A stretch of DNA of 64,000 nt from Bradyrhizobium sp. 138 (GTDB taxonomy: Bacteria > Pseudomonadota > Alphaproteobacteria > Rhizobiales > Xanthobacteraceae): assembly GCF_023074075.1 (NCBI RefSeq), contig NZ_JADPKT010000003.1, positions 101,001 to 165,000 on the forward strand, given 5' to 3'. Of this stretch, positions 25,121-34,244 are shown piece by piece. A program made the translations under genes and the position numbers. Positions within the stretch are counted from its first letter, which is position 1; each line of letters begins with the position of its first letter. Under the pieces are notes generated by a model. The model made no database searches. It saw nothing but the letters and a program-made list of their open reading frames with translations, and was not told where the DNA came from.

Positions 25121-25648
25121 ATGAGCATCGAGATCGACATCTTGAACGGTGACGCCTCATGGCCGATTGCGGAGCCGCTGCACCAGGCGGTCTGGGGGCC
25201 GCACATGGTCGCGGACAAGCCCTGGGCTGGCGTCAAATGGGAGAACGCCCATCTTCGCGTGCTGGTCGAAACGCCCGAGGACGGTCTCGTCTGCCATGTC
25301 GGCGTCTACTTCCGCACCGTAACCTGGAATGGGCAGAAGGTTCACGTCGGCGGCATCGGCGGAGTCTGCACCCGCGAGGACCGGCGCGGCCGCGGCTACG
25401 CGACCCTGGCGATCGACGCGGCGGTGCACACCATGCGGGCAAACAAGGCGGTCCGCTTCGCGTTGCTGTTCTGCGAGCCGCACAATTTCGCGTTCTACGA
25501 GGCCCGCAAATGGCGACCCTTCACCGGGGAGGTCTATTGCGAGCAGCCGGAGGGGCGGATCCGCTTCACCCACATGGCGCCCTACGTCTTCGACATCGTC
25601 CGCGCGCCGACTTTGGGCACCATCGACCTATGCGGCCTGCCGTGGTGA
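25121..25648 (+). CDS. GNAT family N-acetyltransferase
   Basis: This 175-residue protein has the GNAT fold marks VGGIGGVCTREDRRGRGYATLAIDAAVH, in which RRGRGYA is the acetyl-CoA phosphate loop, and LFCEPHNFAFYEARKWRPF, the late strand-helix unit. ATG 25121 is preferred; an in-frame GTG-type start at 25058 would add a basic extension without a ribosome site. The substrate is unknown. It is unpaired, divergent from the superoxide dismutase gene and followed by a MATE transporter 82 bases later. Confidence 0.8.
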   Translation: MSIEIDILNGDASWPIAEPLHQAVWGPHMVADKPWAGVKWENAHLRVLVETPEDGLVCHVGVYFRTVTWNGQKVHVGGIGGVCTREDRRGRGYATLAIDAAVHTMRANKAVRFALLFCEPHNFAFYEARKWRPFTGEVYCEQPEGRIRFTHMAPYVFDIVRAPTLGTIDLCGLPW

Positions 25649-25730
25649 CCCCTGCGTGAGGTGAGGCTGCCGCCGGGGCCTGCCTGCCCCTATAACATGT
25701 CGATCATCATCTAATTCCGTCCGGTGACCC

Positions 25731-27116
25731 ATGACGATCGACGCCTCCCTTGACGCCGCGCCGCCGCGTGCCCCGGTCGCCTTCTCCATAGCCAGCCTGC
25801 TGACGGCGCCGATCCTGCCGACGCTGCTGCGGCTCGCGATCCCCAACATGATCGCGATGGTCGGCAGCACGCTGGTGGCGATCGCCGAGACCTCCTATAT
25901 CGGTCGGCTCGGCACCATTCCGCTCGCCGCGATCGCGCTGGTGTTTCCGTTCGCGATGCTGACGCAGATGATGAGCGCGGGCGCGATGGGCGGCGGCGTT
26001 TCCTCCGCGGTCAGCCGCGCACTCGGCGCAGGCGATCGGGACCGCGCCGCGACGCTGGCGCTGCATGCCGCCATCATCGGCCTCTGCGGCGGGCTGTTCT
26101 TCACGGTGATGATGCTCGTCTTCGGCCGCTCGTTCTTCGCCTTGCTCGGCGGACGCGATCACGTGCTCGAGGAGGCCAATGGCTATTCGCAGGTGCTGTT
26201 CTCCGGCGCAGTCGCGATCTGGCTCGTCAACACGCTGGCCTCGGTGATCCGCGGCACCGGCGACATGCGCCTGCCCTCGATAACGTTGATCGGGGCGAGC
26301 GTGCTCCAGGTCGCGCTCGGTGGCACGCTGGGGCTCGGCCTGTTCGGAGCGCCGCAATTCGGCATGCCGGGGGTCGCGAGCGGCCAGCTGATCGCGTTCA
26401 CCTTCGCTGCGATCTTCTTGCTCTGGTATCTCGCGTCCGGCCGCAGCCGGCTGCCGATCAACCTTCGTGCGTTTCATTTCGAGCGCGCGATGTTCCTGGA
26501 CATTCTCAAAGTGGGTGCGGTGGCCTGTTTGTCGCCGTTGCAGACCGTGCTCACAATCCTGGTCTTCACAAAAATCCTCGCGACCTTCGGCACCGAGATG
26601 CTAGCCGGCTACGGCATCGGCTCGCGGCTGGAATTCCTGCTGATCCCGATCACCTTCGCCTTCGGCATCGCCTCGGTGCCGATGGTCGGTGTGGCGATGG
26701 GTGCGGGACATGTGAAGCGGGCGCGGCGTGTGGCCTGGACCGCAGCGGCGGCCTCCGGACTCACGGTCGGGCTGGTCGGGCTCGTCATCGCGCTCGATCC
26801 GTCGCTGTGGGTCGCGCTCTTCACGCGGGATCCCGGCGTCTCCGCCGCCGCCTACAGCTATTTCCATTGGGCCGGCCCGGCCTTCGCGTTCTTCGGCATA
26901 GGCGTGTCGCTGTATTTCTCCTCACAAGGCGCGGCGCGCGTCGGTGGCCCCGTGCTCGCTTCCACCGCGCGGCTTCTGATCGTCGCGATCGGCGGCATCG
27001 GGCTGATGATAGCGCAGGCGCCGGCCTGGACGTTGTTCGCGCTGGTCGGCGGCGCCATGGTCGTGTTCGGCCTGTCGACTGCGGCCTCGGTCGCCTTCGC
27101 GCGGTGGGGCAAATGA
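25731..27116 (+). CDS. MATE family efflux transporter
   Basis: This 461-residue protein has about twelve hydrophobic segments in two six-helix halves, as in MatE proteins that export drugs or metabolites using sodium or protons. Family marks include LRLAIPNMIAMVGSTLVAIAETSYIGRLG in the first helices (with the conserved SYIGRLG), GGGVSSAVSRALGAGD, VIRGTGDMRLPSI and, in the second half, MLAGYGIGSRLEFLLIPITFAFG followed by MVGVAMGAGHVKRARR. No regulator is adjacent. The physiological substrate cannot be read from the sequence. Confidence 0.92.
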   Translation: MTIDASLDAAPPRAPVAFSIASLLTAPILPTLLRLAIPNMIAMVGSTLVAIAETSYIGRLGTIPLAAIALVFPFAMLTQMMSAGAMGGGVSSAVSRALGAGDRDRAATLALHAAIIGLCGGLFFTVMMLVFGRSFFALLGGRDHVLEEANGYSQVLFSGAVAIWLVNTLASVIRGTGDMRLPSITLIGASVLQVALGGTLGLGLFGAPQFGMPGVASGQLIAFTFAAIFLLWYLASGRSRLPINLRAFHFERAMFLDILKVGAVACLSPLQTVLTILVFTKILATFGTEMLAGYGIGSRLEFLLIPITFAFGIASVPMVGVAMGAGHVKRARRVAWTAAAASGLTVGLVGLVIALDPSLWVALFTRDPGVSAAAYSYFHWAGPAFAFFGIGVSLYFSSQGAARVGGPVLASTARLLIVAIGGIGLMIAQAPAWTLFALVGGAMVVFGLSTAASVAFARWGK

Positions 27117-27211
27117 GCGCAGGCTCATAAGCGCAGGAATGTGATTCCAGCCAGCGTTGCACTATCCCGCCGGCCTGCTATGGAGGCGCTCCATTTTCGG
27201 GGCCCCTCTCC

Positions 27212-27646
27212 ATGACTTCCAGATTCGCTGCTCTCGTCGTCCTTCTCGTGGCGCTGCTTGGCGCATCTGCCGCGCGTGCGCAGAATGCGGACGGGACCTG
27301 GCTCACCCAGGCGGGCGATGCGCGCGTGAAGATCAGCAAATGCGGCGACGGCATCTGTGGCCACATCGTCTGGCTGCGCGAACCCTACGATACCGCCACC
27401 GGCCAGCCCGCTACCGACAGCAAGAATCCCAATCCCGCGCTCGCCAGGCGCCCGATGATCGGCCTGCCATTGTTCAACGGCATGCAGCCGTCAGGCCAGA
27501 ACAAATGGTCGGGCCAGATCTACAACGCCGACGATGGCAGCAGCTATGCCAGCAGCGTCACGGCGATGTCAGCGGATTCGCTGCGGGTCGAAGGCTGCGT
27601 CGGCGCGCTCTGCGGCGGCGAGACCTGGACGCGCGCGGGGCGGTAA
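27212..27646 (+). CDS. DUF2147 domain exported protein
   Basis: This 144-residue protein has a signal peptide (MTSRFAALVVLLVALLGASAARA) and a mature domain beginning NADGTWLTQAGDARVKISKCGDGICGHIVWL, the DUF2147 signature, with paired Cys in CGDGICG and later GCVGALCGG that could form disulfides. The fold in known structures is a small beta-barrel. It is probably periplasmic. Function is unestablished for the family. It stands alone and is convergent with the DUF3095 gene, 4 bases away. Confidence 0.85.
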   Translation: MTSRFAALVVLLVALLGASAARAQNADGTWLTQAGDARVKISKCGDGICGHIVWLREPYDTATGQPATDSKNPNPALARRPMIGLPLFNGMQPSGQNKWSGQIYNADDGSSYASSVTAMSADSLRVEGCVGALCGGETWTRAGR

Positions 27647-27650
27647 CGCC

Positions 27651-28796
27651 TCACGCCATCATCGCCTTCAGCGCGGTCGCCGCCGAGGCATAGCCACCCC
27701 GCGCGCCATCGATGAAGTGGACGTGATCGCTGCGCAGCGCCGAGGGCGTGAAGCAGGTCATCATGGCGGCGTCCTGCTGGTACAGGCCATAGCGCACGAT
27801 GCCCTCGCGCGCGGCCGCTGTCAGACGATCGTTGAGGGCGCGTTCGAGCTCCGGCGTACAGTCGAGGATCATGCGCAGGCCATCATCATACTTCCTGAAG
27901 TCCGAGTTCTCGACCACCTGACGTTTGTAGAGGTTTGGCACGAATCCGCCGACCTTGATATCGAAGCGCATGATCAGATAGGCGAACAGCGTATAGGCCA
28001 GCACGCTGGCTCTGCGTGCGAGCAGCGGACCGCCGCGCCTGGTGCGGGCCTCGAAGTCGAGTCCCTGAGGCGGCCATTTCAGCGGCGGCCCCTGCGGCGG
28101 CACCGGGCGGCCGCCATCCGGGCTGCGCTCGACGAGGTGGATGATGTCCTCGATTACCTTGCGGAATGCATGCGGATCGGCGCCGCGTGCTGGCATCACG
28201 AGCACCGACAGGATCAATCCACGTGAGGCCGGCATCACCTCGAAGCGGCAGGACAGGCCGGAAAGATCGGGCTGCGTGCCGGCGGGCGCTTCCGTCACCG
28301 CGAATTCGCCGCGCTTCATGGCCGCATCGGCGAAGGCGAGACCGCCGCCGGAGAACATTGCGTAGGACAGGTTCGCCGAGGGACCGAAGCGCGCGACGCG
28401 CACGTCGAGGCCCTGCGCGCGGATGGCACTGACCGGCACCAGGGCGACACGCATCGTCAGATCGAGATCCTCTCGCACCCAGGTCGCGGTTGCAGCCAGC
28501 GCATCGCGGGCCCGTTCGAGATCGTGAGGCGCGACCGCAAAGCTGGCGCCATCGCCGCCGAACACGAAGGGGAATTCGCGTCCCTCAAGCGCGTTCGTCA
28601 CCGCCGCGATCACGGCGGCGCCGGCCATGTTCACCGCCTTGTAGCGCTGCGCCGCAATCGCCTTGGTCGAATCGACGATATCGGCAACGCCGATGCTCCA
28701 GTCGTCCGGCAGCGGCGCATAGAGCGCAGGGTCCATCAGGCTGGTGAAGCCGCGGAAGACGGGAATGCCGCCATAGAAGGATTCGCCTGAGGTCAT
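27651..28796 (-). CDS. DUF3095 family protein (adenylate-cyclase-like fold)
   Basis: The 381-residue product contains VADIVDSTKAIAAQRYKAVN near residue 40, a guanylate/adenylate-cyclase-like strand with metal-binding Asp, and FPFVFGGDGASFAVAP, which mimics the GGD turn. The C-terminal region has LDCTPELERALNDRL and a final AMMTCFTPSALRSDHVHFIDGA. These mark DUF3095, a family related to class III cyclases. Whether it makes a cyclic nucleotide is not known. ATG 28796 is preferred to a TTG at 28829. No signal peptide or clear membrane helix; neighbours give no hint of partner. Confidence 0.8.
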   Translation of the reverse strand: MTSGESFYGGIPVFRGFTSLMDPALYAPLPDDWSIGVADIVDSTKAIAAQRYKAVNMAGAAVIAAVTNALEGREFPFVFGGDGASFAVAPHDLERARDALAATATWVREDLDLTMRVALVPVSAIRAQGLDVRVARFGPSANLSYAMFSGGGLAFADAAMKRGEFAVTEAPAGTQPDLSGLSCRFEVMPASRGLILSVLVMPARGADPHAFRKVIEDIIHLVERSPDGGRPVPPQGPPLKWPPQGLDFEARTRRGGPLLARRASVLAYTLFAYLIMRFDIKVGGFVPNLYKRQVVENSDFRKYDDGLRMILDCTPELERALNDRLTAAAREGIVRYGLYQQDAAMMTCFTPSALRSDHVHFIDGARGGYASAATALKAMMA

Positions 28797-29038
28797 CGGG
28801 GATGCTGGATGGTTGGAATGCGAAAACAAATACGCGGCAGAATCGATCCGGGTTCGCCGGCCGGCGGCCCCCTTCGATCATTGGCCGAAACAGGCCTGGA
28901 CAACAAGATGCGGCGACAACAAGATGCGACCGCGTTGCAAGGCCGCAGGCGGCCGCATCCGCCGCCTCACCGAAGGGCCGCCGGAATTTTCACACGAACG
29001 AATTGACCTGCCGAAGGACTTGCGCCGGACGTGAGAAG

Positions 29039-29248
29039 CTAATGCAGCTTCTCGTCCTGACGCTTGCGCATATTATCGAGAGTCGCGTCGTGGCAGCCGA
29101 CCAGGCGCACGAATTGCTGTGGGTACATCTCATGGCCGTGACTGCCGGAATTTTGATGAGTCATCGGCGGGCAATGGACATCATCCGGCTTCGCGCGGGA
29201 TTGCTCCGTCCGGCCCTGATTTGAAGCGGTCATGTCAGGCATGGCCAT
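29039..29248 (-). CDS. Small hydrophilic protein, hypothetical
   Basis: The 69-residue product begins MAMPDMTASNQGRTEQ and ends LDNMRKRQDEKLH. AAGGAG, 6 bases before ATG 29248, is a good ribosome site, the main reason to believe the gene. The sequence is rich in His, Gln and charged residues, with two Cys, and has no membrane segment or recognisable domain. The 242 bases between it and the DUF3095 gene hold only a short direct repeat (AACAAGATGCG twice, near 28900-28927). Confidence 0.5.
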   Translation of the reverse strand: MAMPDMTASNQGRTEQSRAKPDDVHCPPMTHQNSGSHGHEMYPQQFVRLVGCHDATLDNMRKRQDEKLH

Positions 29249-29374
29249 GGACTGCTCCTTCTCGATTAGGGCAGATCGATTGACGTAACCCAATCGATTG
29301 CGGGGCATCTTACGACCAAATCCGGCTGAATGTCATTGCGCCGGATCAACGCAATCATGTCGGCCGGGTTCCGC

Positions 29375-30100
29375 CTATGCCGTATTCCCCGCGTCAACGG
29401 TGAACACGGCCCCGGTGACATTGCGGCCGCCCTCGCCGAGCAGATATTCCACCATGCGCGCGACGTCGTCCGTCTCCGGCAGGCGGCGCAGCGCGCTGCG
29501 GCCGGCAATGCGCTTGCGCCCGTCGTCGGAAAGATTGTGCGTGAGCTCGGTGTCGATGAAGCCCGGCGCGATCGCATTCACGGTGATGCCGAGCTTGCCG
29601 ACCTCGCGCGCCAGCGAGCGGGTGAAGCCGGTAGCGGCGGCCTTGGTCGCGCCATAGACGGACAGACCGTTATAGCCGGTCGACGCAATGATCGAGGAGA
29701 TGTTGATGATGCGCCCAGTGCCGTCCGCCATCATCTGGCGCGCCACATATTTGGTGAGAATGATCGGCGACAGCACGTTGAGCTGCACCAGCGCCTCGAT
29801 CTCGGAATTATGCATGTTGGCGAGCAAACCCTCGGTGCCGAGGCCGGCATTGTTGACGAGGCCGTAGATGGGTCCGAACTCGTCGCGCAACAGTTTTGCA
29901 AAAGCCGGAATGGCGTCGATCACCGCAAGGTCGCAGGCGCGGAAATGCAAGCATCCGTCGGACCCGGCAATCGCCGCCTTGAGCTCGTCGCTCTCGCGTC
30001 GTGCCGCCGCGATCACGTTATAGCCGGCGCCAGCGAGGCGTCTGCCGATCGCGAGACCTATGCCGCGGCTACCGCCGGTGACGAGAACGTTATTGTGCAT
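29375..30100 (-). CDS. SDR family oxidoreductase (3-oxoacyl-ACP reductase type)
   Basis: This 241-residue short-chain dehydrogenase has the cofactor loop VLVTGGSRGIGLAIGRRLA, the NNAG motif in LVNNAGLGTEG, the catalytic Ser in INISSIIAST and YGATKAAATGF (Tyr-x-x-x-Lys). The Arg-rich helix after strand 2 (AAARRESDEL) suggests NADPH. It overlaps the AMP-ligase stop by 11 bases and closes an ACP-containing cassette, so it may reduce an ACP-bound keto group. The start 30100 was chosen over an upstream in-frame ATG lying deep in the ligase gene. Confidence 0.88.
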   Translation of the reverse strand: MHNNVLVTGGSRGIGLAIGRRLAGAGYNVIAAARRESDELKAAIAGSDGCLHFRACDLAVIDAIPAFAKLLRDEFGPIYGLVNNAGLGTEGLLANMHNSEIEALVQLNVLSPIILTKYVARQMMADGTGRIINISSIIASTGYNGLSVYGATKAAATGFTRSLAREVGKLGITVNAIAPGFIDTELTHNLSDDGRKRIAGRSALRRLPETDDVARMVEYLLGEGGRNVTGAVFTVDAGNTA

Positions 30101-31475
30101 CGGTTCGCGCCAGTTTTCCGGCCGGGGTGACATCGAGCGCCTCGACGAAGCGGATCACCGCCGGCACCTTGTGGGAGGCGAGCTGCGCACGGCACAGATC
30201 CAGGATCTGGTCGCGGATTTCTTTTGCGCGCGCGGGATCGGTGCTCTCAGTGAGGATCACGTCGGCGACCACGATGCCGCCGGTGATCGGGCTTTTCCGC
30301 GATTTGGCCCGCGACATCCGCACGTCGGTGTGACGGTTGATCACCGCCTCGATCTCTTCGGGATGGACCTTCAGCCCCCCGATATTGATGATGCCGCCGC
30401 GGCGGCCGACGAAGTAATAGCGGTCACCGCGCAGCTCGACGATATCACCGCTGTCGACAAATCCGTCGCCATCGGTCAACGCCGCGGCGCTGCGGCCGAC
30501 ATAGGCATGCGCGGTGCGCGTCGAGCGGATACGGAGCGAGCCGTCGACCACCTTCATCTCGACGCCGTTGCGATTGCCGAGATAGTCGGCCGGAAAGCCC
30601 TCCAGCCCGTCATTCACGGCGAAGCCGACGCCGGCTTCGGTCGAGGCATAGGCATGACCGACGGAGGAATTGGGAAATGCCGCCTTCAGCCCATCGAGCA
30701 CCGCCTGGTCGGCGATTTCACCGGAGAGGCGGACGTAGCGAGGGGTGAATTGCGTCGCCGAACCGCTCATCAACAGCTTGCGCCAATGCGAAGGCGTGCC
30801 GGAGATGTGCGAGACACCACGCGCCTTCAGCCGCGCGACGTGATCACCGAGCGCCTCATGCGGGTCCGACAGCACCATCGAGCCGCCGGAGAGAACGGCG
30901 CGAAGGAAGATCTGCAAGCCGCCATAGCGGCGGATGTCGTAGAACGTCGCCCAGACCGGCGCCGGACCACGGGCCGGGCCTTCGGCAACGATCGCCCCGG
31001 TCAACGCTTCCAGCGTGTGGCCGACGATTTTCGGCACGCCTGAGGTGCCCGAGGTGAGCATCAGCCATTCGGTGGCGCGTTCGGACTTGACCGGCGCGGT
31101 GGCTTCAAGCGGCAATTGCGCAGTGACGACGAGCGTGATGCCCGTATCAGCCCAGCGGTCGGGCGCGTCGGTGACAACGGCATCAATCGCAGCATCAGCG
31201 ATCAGCGCTTCGAGATGCGCCGGATTGAGGTCGGGCGGACATAGCAGCATGCGGCGGGCGATGCCATCGAGCTCGATCATCGCAAGGCCGGAGCGAAGCT
31301 GGTCGGACAATTTGAGCAGCACGGCGCGGCCCGACAGCTCGCGCAGGCGGCCGCCCAGAACCGTGTGCGACAGGATGTCGGTCAGCGACACGACCTCATG
31401 CGCATCGGAAATCGTGCGGCCCTTCAGCTCCGCGCCGAGATGGTCGCGGAGCGCAAAGATCTCACGCGGGGACAT
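30090..31475 (-). CDS. AMP-dependent (adenylate-forming) ligase paired with an ACP
   Basis: This 461-residue ANL enzyme has the phosphate-binding loop WLMLTSGTSGVPKIVGHT, the A5 region VGHAYASTEAGVGFAV and the late motifs GFVDSGDIVELRGDRYYFVGRRG and VTPAGKLARTDAQ with the catalytic lysine. It is short for the family because the N-terminal domain is trimmed (acyl-CoA ligases are about 510-550). The start at 31475 lies inside the ACP gene (14-base overlap), showing tight coupling. It probably activates a carboxylic acid and loads it on the ACP encoded upstream. The acid is unknown. Confidence 0.85.
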   Translation of the reverse strand: MSPREIFALRDHLGAELKGRTISDAHEVVSLTDILSHTVLGGRLRELSGRAVLLKLSDQLRSGLAMIELDGIARRMLLCPPDLNPAHLEALIADAAIDAVVTDAPDRWADTGITLVVTAQLPLEATAPVKSERATEWLMLTSGTSGVPKIVGHTLEALTGAIVAEGPARGPAPVWATFYDIRRYGGLQIFLRAVLSGGSMVLSDPHEALGDHVARLKARGVSHISGTPSHWRKLLMSGSATQFTPRYVRLSGEIADQAVLDGLKAAFPNSSVGHAYASTEAGVGFAVNDGLEGFPADYLGNRNGVEMKVVDGSLRIRSTRTAHAYVGRSAAALTDGDGFVDSGDIVELRGDRYYFVGRRGGIINIGGLKVHPEEIEAVINRHTDVRMSRAKSRKSPITGGIVVADVILTESTDPARAKEIRDQILDLCRAQLASHKVPAVIRFVEALDVTPAGKLARTDAQ

Positions 31476-31707
31476 TTTCGTAGGCCCGCACGAAATCGCC
31501 CACCGTAGCGGGGAATGCTGCGTCCTCGGAAATGGTGAAGGGGTCGACACCGGTCTCGTCCTCGAGGCGCGCGACCAGGATGGCGAAGGCGAGCGAGTCG
31601 AAGCCCGTTTCGTGCAGGGACAGATCGTCCGAAAGAGCGGGAAGCGTGACGTGCTGCTCTCTGGCGATCTGCTGGATCGCCTCAATGACCTTAGACCTTA
31701 CCGACAT
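31462..31707 (-). CDS. Free-standing acyl carrier protein
   Basis: The 81-residue protein has the phosphopantetheine site in LHETGFDSLAFAILVARLED (Ser in the FDSL motif) and the four-helix ACP pattern, with an acidic composition. It differs from the fatty-acid AcpP motif DSLD, so it belongs to a specialised pathway. It precedes and overlaps the AMP ligase gene. A phosphopantetheinyl transferase is not present in this window and would act in trans. The 140 bases upstream to the FATP-like gene contain no gene that I can see. Confidence 0.88.
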   Translation of the reverse strand: MSVRSKVIEAIQQIAREQHVTLPALSDDLSLHETGFDSLAFAILVARLEDETGVDPFTISEDAAFPATVGDFVRAYENVPA

Positions 31708-31848
31708 GGCTGGCTCGCTTTGTTATCGTTGGTGTTGCGGCGGCTCTTGCTGACCGCCTCCCCATGGCCGCTTGTTTACCGGAGAGAAGTAAATGGCTTC
31801 TTGGACAATTCAGATAAAATTGGACCTATCTGCGGATTTTGCCGGAAT

Positions 31849-33654
31849 CTACAGCCTGATCGAGCCGTCCAGGATCCGGGCATAGGCCGCGGCGTCCAGG
31901 GGGACATAGGCCGAGGATCTCGAATCCATCATGAATAACGGATCGGAGATCGTGGCGGGATCGAAGCCTTCTCGAACCAGGTCGCCCTTCTTCTGCTTGA
32001 ACGTCTCGGTCGCATCGATCTCGCTGGAGATGCGGATAAAGACGGGGCATGCATAGGCCGGCAGGCGCTGCGCGAGATGCGCGGGCAATGCCGCGATGTC
32101 AAAGCCCTCGTTGACGACGATCGCGCTCATGCCGGCGCGGCCGTCGGCGCCGGGAATGCTGACGCCGTAGGTCGTCGCATCGACCATGCCGGTGAAGTCG
32201 CGCATCGCGTCGTTCACCTCTGAGGTCGCGACGTTCTCGCCCTTCCAGCGGAAAGTGTCCCCGATGCGATCGACGAAATGGAAGAAGCCCTTGTCGTCGA
32301 TCCGCATCAGATCGCCGGTGCGGAACCAGGCATCGCCCCTGGCAAAGACATCGCGAAGAATCTTCTTCTCGGTCTCACCGGCGTCGGTATAGCCCTCGAA
32401 GCGACCGCCGCCCTCGTCGGCGGTGCCGATACGGCCGATGGCTTCGCCGGCCTCACCGCGGACGCAGGCGAGGCAAAATCCCTCTTCATTGCGCAGCGGC
32501 GCGCCGCTGTCGGCATCGAGTTTGACGAGATTGGCAGGGAAGCGATGCGCGAGCAGCGGCGGGATGCGGCCGATCGCGCCCGGCTGTCCCTCGACGTTGA
32601 ACAGCGAGAAATTGCCTTCCGTCGCCGCATAGAATTCGAGGATACGGGGAATGGCGAAACGCGTCTGAAAGTCGTCCCAGACGTCGCCGCGCAGGCCGTT
32701 GCCGCAGACCAGGCGGAGACGATGACGGTTCTCATACTCCGACGGGGGCGCCTTGAGCAGATAACGGCAGAGCTCGCCGATATATTGAAACAGCGTGCAG
32801 TCGTGACGGACGATGTCAGGCCAGAAATGCGAGGCAGAGAATTTCGCCGCGATCACCACCGAGCCGCCGGCCGCTAGCATGCTGCACGGCGCGACGATGC
32901 CGCCGACGGAGTGGAACAGCGGCAGGCAGTCATAGAGCCGGTCCTGCGGCGTGGCGCCAGTGAGACCGGCGAACCAAAAACCCCAATTGAGAATGCGGCG
33001 GTGGCTGATGCTGGCGGCCTTCGGCAGTCCGGTGGTGCCTGAGGTGTAGATCAGCAGCGCACGGTCGTTGATGGTGACCTCGCCGCGCTCCTCCGGCGAA
33101 AGAGCAGCGTCGTCCAGCACCGCAAGCGCGACATCGATGGCGCGATCGCTGCGGGCATCGCCATGCGTCCAGACCTTAGCCTCCGTCTTCAGATGCGGCG
33201 TCGAACTCTCCAATATCTCCGTCAGCTCATGCGCCACGATGATATGCCTGGGCTTGGCGACGTCGATGCAATGCGCGAGCGACTGCCCGACCAACTTGGT
33301 GTTGAGGAGCGCGACCACAGCGCCGACCCGGCTGATGCCGAGCCATGCCGCGACATAGTCGATGCCGTTCGGCATGATCAACGCGACGGTATCACCCTTG
33401 GCCACACCGACCGAGCGCGCCCAGCGCGCGTAGCGGTTGATGCGCCTCGACAGGCCTGAATAGTCGAGACTTGTGTCATCGGTGATCAGTGCGACACGGT
33501 CGGGCTGACGCTGCGCCCAGTCGTCAATGACGTCGGCGAACAGACGTCCCGGCAGCGTCTCGATGCGCGCGGTGAGCTCGATCGCCTTCAGCCAGATCTT
33601 TGAAGCCGAAGGAGCGCGCCCGGCGTTCGGTTGCTCGATGACAGCGGTCGTCAT
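31849..33654 (-). CDS. Long-chain-acyl-CoA synthetase, fatty-acid transport protein (FATP) type
   Basis: This 601-residue ANL enzyme has the AMP loop LLIYTSGTTGLPKAASISH, EFYAATEGNFSLFN (FATP-type A5), AWFRTGDLMRIDDKGFFHFVDRIGDTFRWKGENV (A7-A8), and FKQKKGDLVREGFDP with the late lysine. The ATEGN word and C-terminal FVD.IGDTFRWKGENV region separate FATP-like enzymes from FadD. It would activate long or very long fatty acids as CoA esters at the membrane. It lies 140 bases upstream of the ACP cassette on the same strand and could supply its substrate. Confidence 0.9.
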   Translation of the reverse strand: MTTAVIEQPNAGRAPSASKIWLKAIELTARIETLPGRLFADVIDDWAQRQPDRVALITDDTSLDYSGLSRRINRYARWARSVGVAKGDTVALIMPNGIDYVAAWLGISRVGAVVALLNTKLVGQSLAHCIDVAKPRHIIVAHELTEILESSTPHLKTEAKVWTHGDARSDRAIDVALAVLDDAALSPEERGEVTINDRALLIYTSGTTGLPKAASISHRRILNWGFWFAGLTGATPQDRLYDCLPLFHSVGGIVAPCSMLAAGGSVVIAAKFSASHFWPDIVRHDCTLFQYIGELCRYLLKAPPSEYENRHRLRLVCGNGLRGDVWDDFQTRFAIPRILEFYAATEGNFSLFNVEGQPGAIGRIPPLLAHRFPANLVKLDADSGAPLRNEEGFCLACVRGEAGEAIGRIGTADEGGGRFEGYTDAGETEKKILRDVFARGDAWFRTGDLMRIDDKGFFHFVDRIGDTFRWKGENVATSEVNDAMRDFTGMVDATTYGVSIPGADGRAGMSAIVVNEGFDIAALPAHLAQRLPAYACPVFIRISSEIDATETFKQKKGDLVREGFDPATISDPLFMMDSRSSAYVPLDAAAYARILDGSIRL

Positions 33655-33947
33655 TGCCGTTCATTCTTTCGGAACGTGTCTGCTGGTTCTGGCAACTTAA
33701 CTCGCGCGCCCTGCCCAGGTGTTAAAGGACAAGGTAAAAGCCGATTAGTGCGGGATTAACGCTAGCCATCCTTTACCAGGCCGGCGATTTCGGCGGCATG
33801 CTGTCAGCGCAGGCCGATTGCCGGCGCGAGATGCGGGAGGGGATAGTGCTGTCCGGCTTGCAAACGCGCCATCCACCCCAGCAATGCGGCTCGCCCTCAC
33901 GTCATCTTTGCAAGCACGCGCTTGGCCTGGTGGCCGGCGGAGTGGCA

Positions 33948-34211
33948 CTAGCCGCTGCGCTTGTGACGCGGGTGCTGCGACGGTGCATTGAACTGATAAT
34001 ACGGATTGAGATCGCAGGTCGCGGCGCGGCCTGAGGCTGTGGCGCGGCACTGCGGCAGCGAGGTGAAAGAGCAATCATACCAATTCAGGCCGCCGCGACC
34101 GGCATAGACGTGCATACAGACGGGATAGCGCGGATCGTAGGTCTGCGCATGCGAGGGCGTGACCGCGAGCAAAGCCGCGATGGCGACGATGGGGCACAAC
34201 CAAAGACGCAT
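33948..34211 (-). CDS. DUF3551 small exported protein (second copy)
   Basis: The 87-residue product has a signal peptide (MRLWLCPIVAIAALLAVTPSHA) and a mature part with YDPRYPVCMHVYAG, CSFTSLPQCRATASG and CDLNPYY, with four Cys that could pair in the periplasm. This is the DUF3551 pattern, abundant in Bradyrhizobium and of unknown function. GGAGC lies before ATG 34211. It is a paralogue of the gene 33 bases upstream. The 293 bases downstream to the FATP-like gene hold nothing I can support. Confidence 0.82.
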   Translation of the reverse strand: MRLWLCPIVAIAALLAVTPSHAQTYDPRYPVCMHVYAGRGGLNWYDCSFTSLPQCRATASGRAATCDLNPYYQFNAPSQHPRHKRSG

Positions 34212-34244
34212 GAAGGGTGCTCCTGCACGCCGCATCGACGAGCG

